NCBI GenBank assembly: GCA_016125585.1
Contig: WGLL01000005.1
Coordinates: 620,001 to 684,000, forward strand
Source: Caulobacter sp.
GTDB taxonomy: Bacteria; Pseudomonadota; Alphaproteobacteria; Caulobacterales; Caulobacteraceae
Direction of reading: 5' to 3'
Length of the DNA: 64,000 bases
The notes beneath the pieces were generated by a model. It searched no databases. It was not told where the DNA came from and saw only the letters and a program-made list of their open reading frames with translations. The position numbers were made by a program, and so were the translations under genes. Positions 40,001 through 46,788 of the stretch are shown one piece after another. Positions within the stretch are counted from its first letter, which is position 1. Each line of letters opens with the position of its first letter.

Positions 40001-41346
40001 TCGTGTTCCCGGCCGTGGCCTCGGCCGCGCCGCTGCACCTGGCCATCGATCGCAGCCGCCCGGTGCAGGGCAAGTTCAGCGCCGACGGCGAGATCAAGCC
40101 CCTCTGGGACCTGCTGCTCGGCGGCGACCGGTCGCTGAGCGGCCGGGTGCAGCTGACCGGCAGCCTCGGCGGAACGCTGGCCGACCCCCGCCTGCTGGGC
40201 AAGGCCAGCCTCAGCGGCGGCGCCTTCGAGGACGGTCCGACCGGCCTGAAGCTGCGCAATGTCAGCCTGGCCGCGGCCTTCGCCGACAACGCCATCGACG
40301 TCAGCCAGGTCAGCGCCAACGATCCTGGCGGCGGCAAGGCCGAGGGCTCGGGGCGGATCAGCCTGCTGCGGGAGGGGACCAGCAGCTTCAAGCTCGACCT
40401 GACCCGCTTCCAGGTCATCGACAACGACATGGCCACCGTCCAGGCCAGCGGCCAGACGACGGTCAACCGCGCCGCCGACGGCAACGTCCGCCTGGAAGGC
40501 GCGCTGCGCATCGACCGGGCGGAGATCGCCGCCGAGCCGCTGAGCCCCAGCGGCGTGACCCCGATGGATGTCATCGAGATCAACAAGCCCGAGACCGCCG
40601 CCAGCCGGCGGGCGGCGGCGGCCAAGGCGAAACAGGCCGCCGGCCCGGCGGTGACCCTCGATGTCACCTTCAAGGCCCCGCGCGGCATCTTCGTCCGCGG
40701 CCGGGGCCTGGACGTGGAGCTGTCGCTGGACGCCCATGTCACCGGCACCAGCAACAATCCGGTTCTGACCGGCACCGCCAATGTGGTGCGCGGCGACTAT
40801 GACTTCGCCGGCAAGCGGTTCGAGTTCGACGAGCGCGGGGAAATCCGCCTGTCGACCGATCCGGCCAAGATCCGGCTCAATCTGACCGCCACCCGCGAGG
40901 ACCCCAGCCTGACCGCGGTGGTCAAGGTGCAGGGCACAGCCGCCAAGCCGGAGATCACCCTGACATCAAGTCCCGAGCTGCCCCAGGACGAGGTGCTGAG
41001 CCGGGTGCTGTTCGGCTCCTCGGCGGCGCAGCTGTCGCCGTTCGAGGCGGCGCAGCTGGCCTCGGCCCTGGCCAACCTGGCCGGCGGCGGCGGCTTCGAC
41101 GTCATCGGCAACATCCGCCAGCTGGCGGGGCTGGACCGGCTGACGCTGGGCGGCACCGAACTGACCGGGGTGACCGTGGCCGGCGGCAAGTATCTGACCA
41201 ACGACGTCTATCTGGAGCTGATCGGCGGCGGTCGCGACGGCGGGGCGGTGCAGGTCGAGTGGCGGGTGCGCAAGAACCTGTCGATCGTCTCCAGGGTTGG
41301 CGGCGCCGACAGCAAGCTGTCGGTGCGCTGGCGGCGGGACTACTAG
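37090..41346 (+). CDS. tamB: Translocation and assembly protein TamB (AsmA-like, DUF490)
   Basis: TamB is an inner-membrane-anchored, periplasm-spanning beta-taco protein that works with TamA in outer membrane protein and lipid transfer. The 1418-residue product has a cytoplasmic tail, one membrane helix near 34-56, a very long beta-repeat region rich in Gly, Ala, Asp and Leu, and the C-terminal DUF490 domain. That domain contains VRGDYDFAGKRFEFDERGEI and TSSPELPQDEVLSRVLFG, both hallmarks. The start is TTG at 37090, coupled to the tamA stop. Size and pairing make the call secure. Confidence 0.95.
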   Translation: MSGTADTPETSPAVGSEAGPARNGLRRWLPRGAAGWTILVSVIVVMLVGAVSLGVRYGINTVPGLAFVEAQLNGLKIGRYGRLKIEGVSGDIWRNVSIRRLIIYDEKGTWLEGRNLTMRWRYLELFARRFHADAISAEKVTVLRQPTLTPKEKSGALPVTVLIDGLKARIETREAFSQVAGDFDLDGRLAMRRKGGNSGRFIAVSRLHRGDFADIDFAIGETDALLVNARAAEARGGALAGALGLAADQPFMLDAQARGTLKAGRFNLLIETGDSQPAKADGSWSASGGAASGYVRLDASKLTRDLAGMLGPQVTFDIVGKPATGDLYNLNARLETETLSLAIVGPANLGKQFAGPGGVSVTASTSALGRLTQDAVTGAARFSGKFGGDLGSFTLAGDLRGTDVSVAGYRLASVGGPASLALAKGELSLNAHLTGAGGQGQGYLAALLGARPTARVEGARLKDGRLLLRQVKADGAGLKLDASGSRGLLGGLSFKGTAQVSNFGAVKLGGRGSVSGSWSADQSGPDKPWTFTVDARGSNLAFGYDELDRLLGDDPRLRARASLQGGAVDVAEAKLDAARANATGSGRLGAKGDLGFKLAWTAEGPFRVGPVEIAGKAKGDGTIGGTLSAPRADLTAHFDEIDIPRLPLRNAGATLTFMQRPGGGDGAFALTAESPSGPARLKTDFAIADNGVDLSALDLDAGGIKAQGAASLRRGRPSSADLTVVAGPGVLLDSGTLKGTAKITDAAGGTRAVLNLTADNAVFRDAGGLSLEKAVITADGPLDRLPLRIKASGDSPAGLYDLDANGVLTELGGANGGKAGRWQITFDATGKLGAAQIRTTETARLSVGGGLTEARLRLATSAGGKDANPGAASLDVRVAEGDATIDGDFNDLPLAALNQDLAGRFDADLHLRGKGETLTGQLDAKVRNVRARGSAKMLTLDGDVQAKLDDRYITVLAKASSAQGLKADGSFVFPAVASAAPLHLAIDRSRPVQGKFSADGEIKPLWDLLLGGDRSLSGRVQLTGSLGGTLADPRLLGKASLSGGAFEDGPTGLKLRNVSLAAAFADNAIDVSQVSANDPGGGKAEGSGRISLLREGTSSFKLDLTRFQVIDNDMATVQASGQTTVNRAADGNVRLEGALRIDRAEIAAEPLSPSGVTPMDVIEINKPETAASRRAAAAKAKQAAGPAVTLDVTFKAPRGIFVRGRGLDVELSLDAHVTGTSNNPVLTGTANVVRGDYDFAGKRFEFDERGEIRLSTDPAKIRLNLTATREDPSLTAVVKVQGTAAKPEITLTSSPELPQDEVLSRVLFGSSAAQLSPFEAAQLASALANLAGGGGFDVIGNIRQLAGLDRLTLGGTELTGVTVAGGKYLTNDVYLELIGGGRDGGAVQVEWRVRKNLSIVSRVGGADSKLSVRWRRDY

Positions 41347-41349
41347 CAA

Positions 41350-41601
41350 CTACAGTTCGTCAAACGGCGGCGGCAGGGACCCGGCCTTGAACAGCAGGAC
41401 CGGGTTTTCGTCGTAGTCGCCCATCTCGACGTCGGCCGAGATGCTGTAGGCCACGACGCCCAGGCGCAGCGGGCCGAGGCGTTCGGCCTTGCGGCGGGCC
41501 TCCTCGGCGGTCTTGCAGCCCACGGCCGGTTCGGCCTTCCAGATCGCGCGACCCTTGCCGGCGGTGTAGGCCTGGACCAGGTGGACGGTCTCGGCGGCCA
41601 T
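41350..41601 (-). CDS. Small protein of unknown function (83 aa)
   Basis: The product begins MAAETVHLVQAYTAGKGRAIWKAE, has a basic helix (TAEEARRKAERLG) and ends PPPFDEL. No signal peptide or membrane helix is seen. It converges with tamB, ending 3 nt away, and is preceded with no gap by the 36-residue gene at 41602-41712, so the two are probably one transcript. GC-rich third positions match true genes here. Function unknown. Confidence 0.7.
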   Translation of the reverse strand: MAAETVHLVQAYTAGKGRAIWKAEPAVGCKTAEEARRKAERLGPLRLGVVAYSISADVEMGDYDENPVLLFKAGSLPPPFDEL

Positions 41602-41712
41602 CTATTTCTTGCCGGGCGGGGTCAGGAAGGGGGAGGGGCCGGCGACCGGCGCGGCCTTGGGCTGCTTGGGTTTGCGCACTTCCTTGTTGGACTTCTTCTG
41701 ACCCTTGGCCAT
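41602..41712 (-). CDS. Lys-rich microprotein (36 aa)
   Basis: Reading the minus strand from an ATG at 41712 gives 36 codons and a TAG. The product starts MAKGQKKSNKEVRKPKQPK and ends TPPGKK, with a Pro/Ala middle. The MAKGQK-SN-E-RKPKQ pattern recurs in very small annotated proteins of proteobacteria, so I regard it as real although it is easily missed. It is strongly basic and likely cytoplasmic, possibly nucleic-acid binding (inference). The downstream 83-residue gene begins right at its stop. Confidence 0.75.
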   Translation of the reverse strand: MAKGQKKSNKEVRKPKQPKAAPVAGPSPFLTPPGKK

Positions 41713-41807
41713 GGCCGGGCTCCTGCTGCGGGACGCCGGGCCAAACGCCGAGCGTGGACTGCTATGCGCCCGCCCGGGATCAGATCAAAGGGGATACTGG
41801 GCCGGTC

Positions 41808-43580
41808 TCAGGCGGCCTGTTCGGACTCCTGCGAGGCGGATCTGGCCGGGGCGGAGGCCACGGCGGCGGAGACATGGTCGATCAGCGCCTGCATCTCGAC
41901 CGGCTTGGTGATGAAGACATCGACCCCGACCTCGGCCCACTGGCGGCGGTGCTCGGCCATGGCGTTGGCGGTCAGGGCGAGGATGGGGGTGGCGGCGTTG
42001 GGCCCGTCGCCGGCGCGGATGCGGGCGGCGGCCTCGACCCCGCCCATCACCGGCATCTGCATGTCCATCAGGATCACGTCGTAGGGGGCCAGCAGGGCCA
42101 TGGCGACGGCCTCGGCCCCTGTGCCGGCCACGGTGACCTCGGCCCCCACCGGCTCCAGCATCAGCCGCACGATGCGCTGGTTGACCTCATGGTCCTCGGC
42201 CAGCAGCACCCGGACGGCGCGGTCGGCCCCGGCCTCGGCGACGCTGTCGGCATTGACCGCCGGGCCGGCGGCGGCCCCGGCCAGGACCAGGGGAATTTCC
42301 AGCCGGAACACCGAGCCGACGCCCAGCTGGCTGCGCACCGTCAGGCTGCCGCCCATCAGCTCGGCCAGGCGGCGGCTGATCGACAGCCCCAGCCCGGTGC
42401 CGCCATGGGCCCGGGTGACGCTGGTGCTGCCCTGCTCGAAGCTGGAGAACACCCGGGCGGCGGTCTCCTCGTCCATGCCGCTGCCGCTGTCCTCGACCTC
42501 GACCCACAGCCGGGGGCCGGCGTCGCCGTCCGCCTCGACCCGGCCGCCGCGCACGACGATGAAGCCGCGGCGGGTGAACTTGGTGGCGTTGGACAGCAGG
42601 TTGGAAATGATCTGCTGGAAGCGCAGCGGATCGGTGACGATGCGCTCCGGCAGGTCGCCGGGCTCGAACGCCAGGGTCACCCCGGCAGGGGTCTTGGCGC
42701 TCCACAGCCGGGTCGCCGCCTGCAGCTTGTCGACCAGGTCGAACGGGCCGGGATCGACCTCCAGCTTGCCGGACTCGATGCGCGACAGGTTGAGGACGTC
42801 GTTGAGCAGGCCCAGCAGCACCTCCGAGGCGTTGGCCAGCATGGCCACATGGCCGGCCTGGTCGGGGGTCAGGTCGGTGCGGCGCAACAGGCTGCCGGCG
42901 GCGACCACGGCGTTCATCGGGGTGCGGATCTCGTGGCTGATGGTGGCCAGAAAGTCGCTCTTGGCGGCGTTGGCCTGCTGGGCCTGGGCCACCGCCGCGG
43001 TCATCCGGGCGTTGGTGTCGCGGATCCGCTTCACCGCCAGCCAGGCGTGGAGCACGAAGACCCCGCCGCCGCAGGAGATCAGGGTCATCTGGATGAGGTC
43101 AGGCTGCGGCGAGAGGATGCCCTCGACCAGCGGCGCCCCGAGCAGGAAGCCGACATGCGGCCCCAGCACCGGCTTCAGCCCCAGCGGCGTGGGGGCCATC
43201 TGCAGGGCGTTGTTGATGATCGAGCCGGTCATCGACAGCACGGCGAAGACCTTGCCCGCCGGCGAGCCCTCGAACCACAGATACAGGGCCAGGGCCGAAT
43301 AGAGGGCGGCGTTGGCGGCCATGCTGAACAAAAACAGGTTGCGCCGGGCGCGGCTGATCGGCCGGGGCTGTTCGGCCCGCAGCGGGGCGGCCAGCAGGTG
43401 ATCGATCAGCTGGCCGGCGACGACGGCGGCGAACCAGATCAGCGGCGCGAAGCTCCGCACCAGGAACCAGGCGATGATGCCGATGAACAGGGCAAAGCCG
43501 ATGCGGGCCCGCAGATCGCGGCCGCGATTGGCCGCCATGGTCCGCAGCTCGGTCATGTCGCTGGCGCTGATGGTCGTCAT
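41808..43580 (-). CDS. Membrane hybrid histidine kinase
   Basis: The 590-residue product has about five membrane helices in its first 185 residues without a clear periplasmic sensor domain. Next come a HisKA dimerisation domain with phospho-acceptor His216 (ISHEIRTPMNAV) and a HATPase domain (N-box NLLSNATKF, G1 DSGSGMD, G2 GGTGLGLS). A C-terminal receiver domain follows, with Glu462/Asp463 and phospho-acceptor Asp506 (MDMQMP). No HPt domain is present, so a separate phosphotransferase is needed. The ATG at 43580 is chosen; the frame runs upstream into the repeat region. No cognate regulator is adjacent. Confidence 0.93.
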   Translation of the reverse strand: MTTISASDMTELRTMAANRGRDLRARIGFALFIGIIAWFLVRSFAPLIWFAAVVAGQLIDHLLAAPLRAEQPRPISRARRNLFLFSMAANAALYSALALYLWFEGSPAGKVFAVLSMTGSIINNALQMAPTPLGLKPVLGPHVGFLLGAPLVEGILSPQPDLIQMTLISCGGGVFVLHAWLAVKRIRDTNARMTAAVAQAQQANAAKSDFLATISHEIRTPMNAVVAAGSLLRRTDLTPDQAGHVAMLANASEVLLGLLNDVLNLSRIESGKLEVDPGPFDLVDKLQAATRLWSAKTPAGVTLAFEPGDLPERIVTDPLRFQQIISNLLSNATKFTRRGFIVVRGGRVEADGDAGPRLWVEVEDSGSGMDEETAARVFSSFEQGSTSVTRAHGGTGLGLSISRRLAELMGGSLTVRSQLGVGSVFRLEIPLVLAGAAAGPAVNADSVAEAGADRAVRVLLAEDHEVNQRIVRLMLEPVGAEVTVAGTGAEAVAMALLAPYDVILMDMQMPVMGGVEAAARIRAGDGPNAATPILALTANAMAEHRRQWAEVGVDVFITKPVEMQALIDHVSAAVASAPARSASQESEQAA

Positions 43581-43663
43581 GAAAAGCCCCCTGTGGATAA
43601 ACTCATACGGACGCGGACTTAAGGAGCGGTTGAAACGGGGGGTGCGCGGGCGGCGATGGCGAT

Positions 43664-43713
43664 CCTTCTCCCGCCTGCCGGGAGAAGACCTTCCGCGAAG
43701 CGCCGGATGAGGG
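43664..43713 (-). repeat. Palindromic intergenic repeat, copy 1
   Basis: CTTCTCCCG and CGGGAGAAG form a hairpin at 43665-43687, followed by a GCGCCGGATGAGGG segment. It is the inverted counterpart of the copy at 43797-43860. It lies in the 325-nt gap between the kinase start and the terminase-like gene; the rest of that gap shows no gene. Confidence 0.7.
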
Positions 43714-43796
43714 CAGCGCCGGGCGTGGACGATGACCCTGAACACCGTGCCTCGCCCATGCGCCAGGGGGCGCCAGCCTTCCCGATCCCGCCCAGC

Positions 43797-43860
43797 CCTC
43801 ATCCGACCCTGCTTCGCCGAGGCTTCGCAGGGCCACCTTCTCCCGGCGAGCGGGAGAAGG
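43797..43860 (+). repeat. Palindromic intergenic repeat, copy 2
   Basis: The unit CCTCATCCG, CCCTGC, GCAGGG, CCACCTTCTCCCG, CGGGAGAAGG occurs here in the opposite orientation to copy 1. A third, shorter copy lies at 50511-50555. The arms form two stacked hairpins, as in REP/BIME-type elements. Confidence 0.75.
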
Positions 43861-43905
43861 GTTTTGACCGAGATTTCTTCCGAAACACCCCATTTCCTCG
43901 CCTTT

Positions 43906-44535
43906 TCAACGGCTTGCGCCGCGCGGGCGGTCGGCTGGGGGTGGACATCCGGTCGGCGCCGGGTGGGCGCTGCGGGAGTCTTCGGCCGCTGCGGGGTCGC
44001 CTCCGGGTGGGCGTTTTTCCCCGGCGCGGTCGAGGGCGGCCAGCAGGCGGGTGAGGGCGAAGGCCTTGGCGCCGATGCGCACCCGCACGCGGCGGTGATG
44101 GGCGCCGGTCTTGCGGTTCCAGTGCTCGTCGACGGTCAGCTCGCGAAAGCCGGCCGCCTGGGCCCGGGTCAGTTTAGACAGGTTGAGGTCCAGCCGCCCG
44201 CCGCCGGAGACGGAGACGTAGTCGAGCATGTTGCAGAAGGCCATGTCGCGCAGCTCCTCCAGCACCGCCGCCCGGCTGAGGGGCGCCGCCCGCGCCGCCC
44301 GTCCGGCCGCCAGCGCCGCCTGGATGTCGGGCCGGGCCAGCAGGCGGCTGGCGGTGTGCTTGGCCGCCACCGGACGATAGCCGGCCCGCCGCGCGGCCTC
44401 GGCGGCGTTGTCGGACATCAGCATCAGGTCGACGAACCGCTGCTGGCGGGCGGTGAGGCGCTTGCCGGCGGGAGAGGCGGCCGCCGCCGCGGGCAGGGGG
44501 GAGGGCGCGGGCGGGGCCGCGGGATGGTCGGTCAT
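43906..44535 (-). CDS. Orphan terminase-small-subunit-like protein
   Basis: The 209-residue product has an Ala/Pro-rich start, then a helix-turn-helix segment (LTARQQRFVDLMLMSDNAAEAARRAG, about residues 27-52) with ASRLLARPDIQAAL. This matches the small terminase subunit of tailed phages (Terminase_2 type), which recognises packaging sites on phage DNA. A second half with ELRDMAFCNMLDYVSV and an Ala/Pro/Gly-rich tail follow. No large subunit, portal or capsid gene is nearby, so it is a prophage remnant or a domesticated DNA-binding protein. It is divergent from the ORF at 44696, sharing a LexA box between them. Confidence 0.75.
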   Translation of the reverse strand: MTDHPAAPPAPSPLPAAAAASPAGKRLTARQQRFVDLMLMSDNAAEAARRAGYRPVAAKHTASRLLARPDIQAALAAGRAARAAPLSRAAVLEELRDMAFCNMLDYVSVSGGGRLDLNLSKLTRAQAAGFRELTVDEHWNRKTGAHHRRVRVRIGAKAFALTRLLAALDRAGEKRPPGGDPAAAEDSRSAHPAPTGCPPPADRPRGASR

Positions 44536-44655
44536 GGGGGGAGGCTCCGGCTGGGCCGCCTATCGAAGCGGCGGACCCATTATCCCACGCCCGCCGGCCG
44601 GGGAACCCGCCCGTCCGTCCACAACAAGGCCTCGCCGGTCTCTTGACTTCGCGCG

Positions 44656-44670
44656 GAACAAATGCGGAAC
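44656..44670 (+). promoter_or_regulatory. LexA (SOS) box
   Basis: GAAC at 44656-44659, seven bases, GAAC at 44667-44670: the exact alphaproteobacterial SOS box GAAC-N7-GAAC. It lies 26 nt before the ATG of the 90-residue ORF, and a TTGACT -35-like hexamer sits at 44643-44648, so LexA would cover the promoter. Confidence 0.75.
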
Positions 44671-44695
44671 ATTTGCCGACAGGAGACTGCCCGCC

Positions 44696-44968
44696 ATGCC
44701 CCGCCTCGCCGACCTCGACCCCGAAACCCGCGCCCGCATCCACCGCGCCGCCGTCGCCGAGATCGAACTGTTCCAGGCGGGAGACGACCCCCGGATGATC
44801 GAACGCCTAGCCGAGGCGGGACGTGAGGGCTGTGGCGAGGACGACGCCGGCGCCTGGGTGTCGGAGGCCCAGGAACAGATGGCGGAGGACCTGCGGACCC
44901 GGCAGCGGGAGCTGGCGGCGGCGTGCGGGGCCTTGGGGAGTGTGGTGCGGTTGATGGTACGGGGGTAG
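44696..44968 (+). CDS. Putative SOS-controlled small protein (90 aa)
   Basis: The 90-residue product starts MPRLADLDPETRARIHRAA and is mostly helical and charged, with many Glu, Arg and Ala and no membrane helix or signal. An AGGAG lies 10 nt before the ATG. I do not recognise the family; it resembles small phage or mobile-element proteins in composition. The perfect LexA box just upstream suggests induction after DNA damage. Its neighbours are a divergent terminase-like gene and the AT-rich module that starts 80 nt downstream on the other strand. Confidence 0.65.
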   Translation: MPRLADLDPETRARIHRAAVAEIELFQAGDDPRMIERLAEAGREGCGEDDAGAWVSEAQEQMAEDLRTRQRELAAACGALGSVVRLMVRG

Positions 44969-45048
44969 GGGGGATGGCGCTGGACGCAGACTGCATCTTA
45001 GTCGAGCAGGAAGGCGAAGCAACATTGGCCCAGTTCGGCCATCTTCAA

Positions 45049-46788
45049 TCATTCAAGGTCCGGACTTTCGCCATGACAAGTCTCTTCTTTCGCAGGTTCC
45101 GGCACATCTATCATTGGGAGCCAAAGGTGTGGCGGCACGGGCAACCCAGCGAACTTGAACGCCAACATTGCAACAGGCCAGTAGCCGGACCGGATGGCAG
45201 ACAGTTCAGAAAATTGGGGCTTGCTCTTGCAGGCTTCCGCCAACGCCGAGACCAGATCGTTGCCGCCGTTTTTTAGGGTGAGATCGCAAACCGCAAAGCC
45301 GTGGCTTCGCCGCGAAAACCAAAGCAATTCCTCGCTGTCAGCGTCCGGCACCCAAGTCTGGAGGGTGCACTCGGAAATCACCTCATCCACAAGGAGTTGA
45401 AGCGCCTCCAGCGCCTGAGCAGACTGCCATTGGCGCAACCAGATCGCCAAGATTGGAATAAGGGTGCTGCCAGAAAACACTTCCTTCCGGTAGGCGTCGG
45501 TCCGTTCGCGGGGGTGTTCAATCAACTCGCGATAGTCGAGTGTTGTCATCGGATAGAAGCCGTGGGTTCTAAGGGTTAGATCTAACCTCAAAGCCATCTG
45601 GCTAATCCAATTGTGCGCCTCCTTCACGTTAGGATTGGTGGTCAGATAGAAGAGCAAGAAGATCATCAAAGAAGTTGTCTGTGTGTCACAAGACGGCAGG
45701 AATAGGGTTGGATTGTTATTGATAATTCGAATGCCGTCGTTGCCCAGTTCGACTAGCACAGCGGCCAAGTTCGCTCGATCGGCATCACTTGGCGCGTTTC
45801 TGGCATGCCAGCTTAACCAGGTGCCCGCCATGCCAAGGCGGCCCAAGATTTCAAATAGAGCAAGGTTTATATCAACCCGACTCTGAGAATTGACCGAGAC
45901 GGACAGCGCGTGCAATTCTTGGCTGAACGGCAGAACTGCCTTATTGAGGTAGTCGGCTGACACCGTAGAGTGCAAGATCACGATCTGATCGAATATCGAT
46001 AGCGCCCTGAGAGTGGTGCTGTTCCTAGTTTGATCATTGGGTTTCGCTATTTGCCACGACGCCAAGATAGCTGTCTCGCTTGCGCGATATGCCGCTTCAA
46101 GATTTTCGGCGTCACGTGCCCAAACAAACATTACCCAAACGCAGACGTAAATCTGTCGGAGGGAGGTAAGTCGGTCCTTCAGGCGGTTCCCGGTGCCTTC
46201 GACAATCTTTCGAAGCAATCTGTCGAAATGACCCACAGAGACGGAGGGCTCATCGAGCATCGCAACGGCCTTCTGAAAATTGGAGCGAAGCTCCTTGGGG
46301 AGCAGTTCCTCTCGCAGAAGGCTTGAATCTAGCATTTCGGCGATGTGGTCGCCGTTCCATTCCTCAAACGATATTTGATCTGTTGTTGCTGCCGCGGTGA
46401 AATGGCTGAGCGCGCTACGGACGGACTCGTGAACGTCGCCTCCAAGGCAGATGCAAATTACAATGCGAAGGTGGCGGTGCTTTGGGGGAATTCTTGTAGG
46501 AATATAGACGTCCAGTATTTCGTTCAGCGACGGTCTAAGGGCCTGCGGAGACGCTGTATCCCAGTCCTGCCTTGTCAGGTCCCCCTGCTTCACTGAAAGC
46601 AGGTAGACCTTTTGCTCACCGTCTGCATCTTTCCCGACCGCTGCAATGTCCACGCCATGCTGGGTGGTTCCCCGCCCAGGCCTCGAATAGACGTTGAAGC
46701 CGCGCTCGCTAAGGAGGTCTGGCAGGATGGCGTCTAGTTCTCCTCGCTCCCTGAGTGACCCGAGGTAGTCCCGCAACATCAACTTCAT
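45049..46788 (-). CDS. Restriction-endonuclease-like protein of an unrecognised two-gene module
   Basis: The 579-residue product has an N-terminal domain (about 1-155) that looks like a PD-(D/E)XK/Mrr-type nuclease: LLSERGFNVY, then GVDIAAV with Asp47, and YLLSVKQGD with Lys67 and Gln68. It ends in FEEWNGDHIAEML, a pattern found after such domains in defence proteins. The remaining 420 residues are helical, repeat-like, with no Walker A motif. Base composition is near 50% GC in sampled lines against about 70% around it, so it was acquired by transfer. It overlaps the upstream partner gene by 4 nt. Nuclease activity is inferred, not shown. Confidence 0.75.
   Translation of the reverse strand: MKLMLRDYLGSLRERGELDAILPDLLSERGFNVYSRPGRGTTQHGVDIAAVGKDADGEQKVYLLSVKQGDLTRQDWDTASPQALRPSLNEILDVYIPTRIPPKHRHLRIVICICLGGDVHESVRSALSHFTAAATTDQISFEEWNGDHIAEMLDSSLLREELLPKELRSNFQKAVAMLDEPSVSVGHFDRLLRKIVEGTGNRLKDRLTSLRQIYVCVWVMFVWARDAENLEAAYRASETAILASWQIAKPNDQTRNSTTLRALSIFDQIVILHSTVSADYLNKAVLPFSQELHALSVSVNSQSRVDINLALFEILGRLGMAGTWLSWHARNAPSDADRANLAAVLVELGNDGIRIINNNPTLFLPSCDTQTTSLMIFLLFYLTTNPNVKEAHNWISQMALRLDLTLRTHGFYPMTTLDYRELIEHPRERTDAYRKEVFSGSTLIPILAIWLRQWQSAQALEALQLLVDEVISECTLQTWVPDADSEELLWFSRRSHGFAVCDLTLKNGGNDLVSALAEACKSKPQFSELSAIRSGYWPVAMLAFKFAGLPVPPHLWLPMIDVPEPAKEETCHGESPDLE

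Noticed and set aside
41754-43622. 622-codon open frame opposite the hybrid kinase
   Set aside because: The kinase on the minus strand has complete motifs; the plus frame is a Gly/His/Gln-rich shadow.
44923-45276. 117-codon plus-strand ORF at the left edge of the module
   Set aside because: It runs antisense to the 3' end of the nuclease-like gene, has no ribosome site and no recognisable domain.
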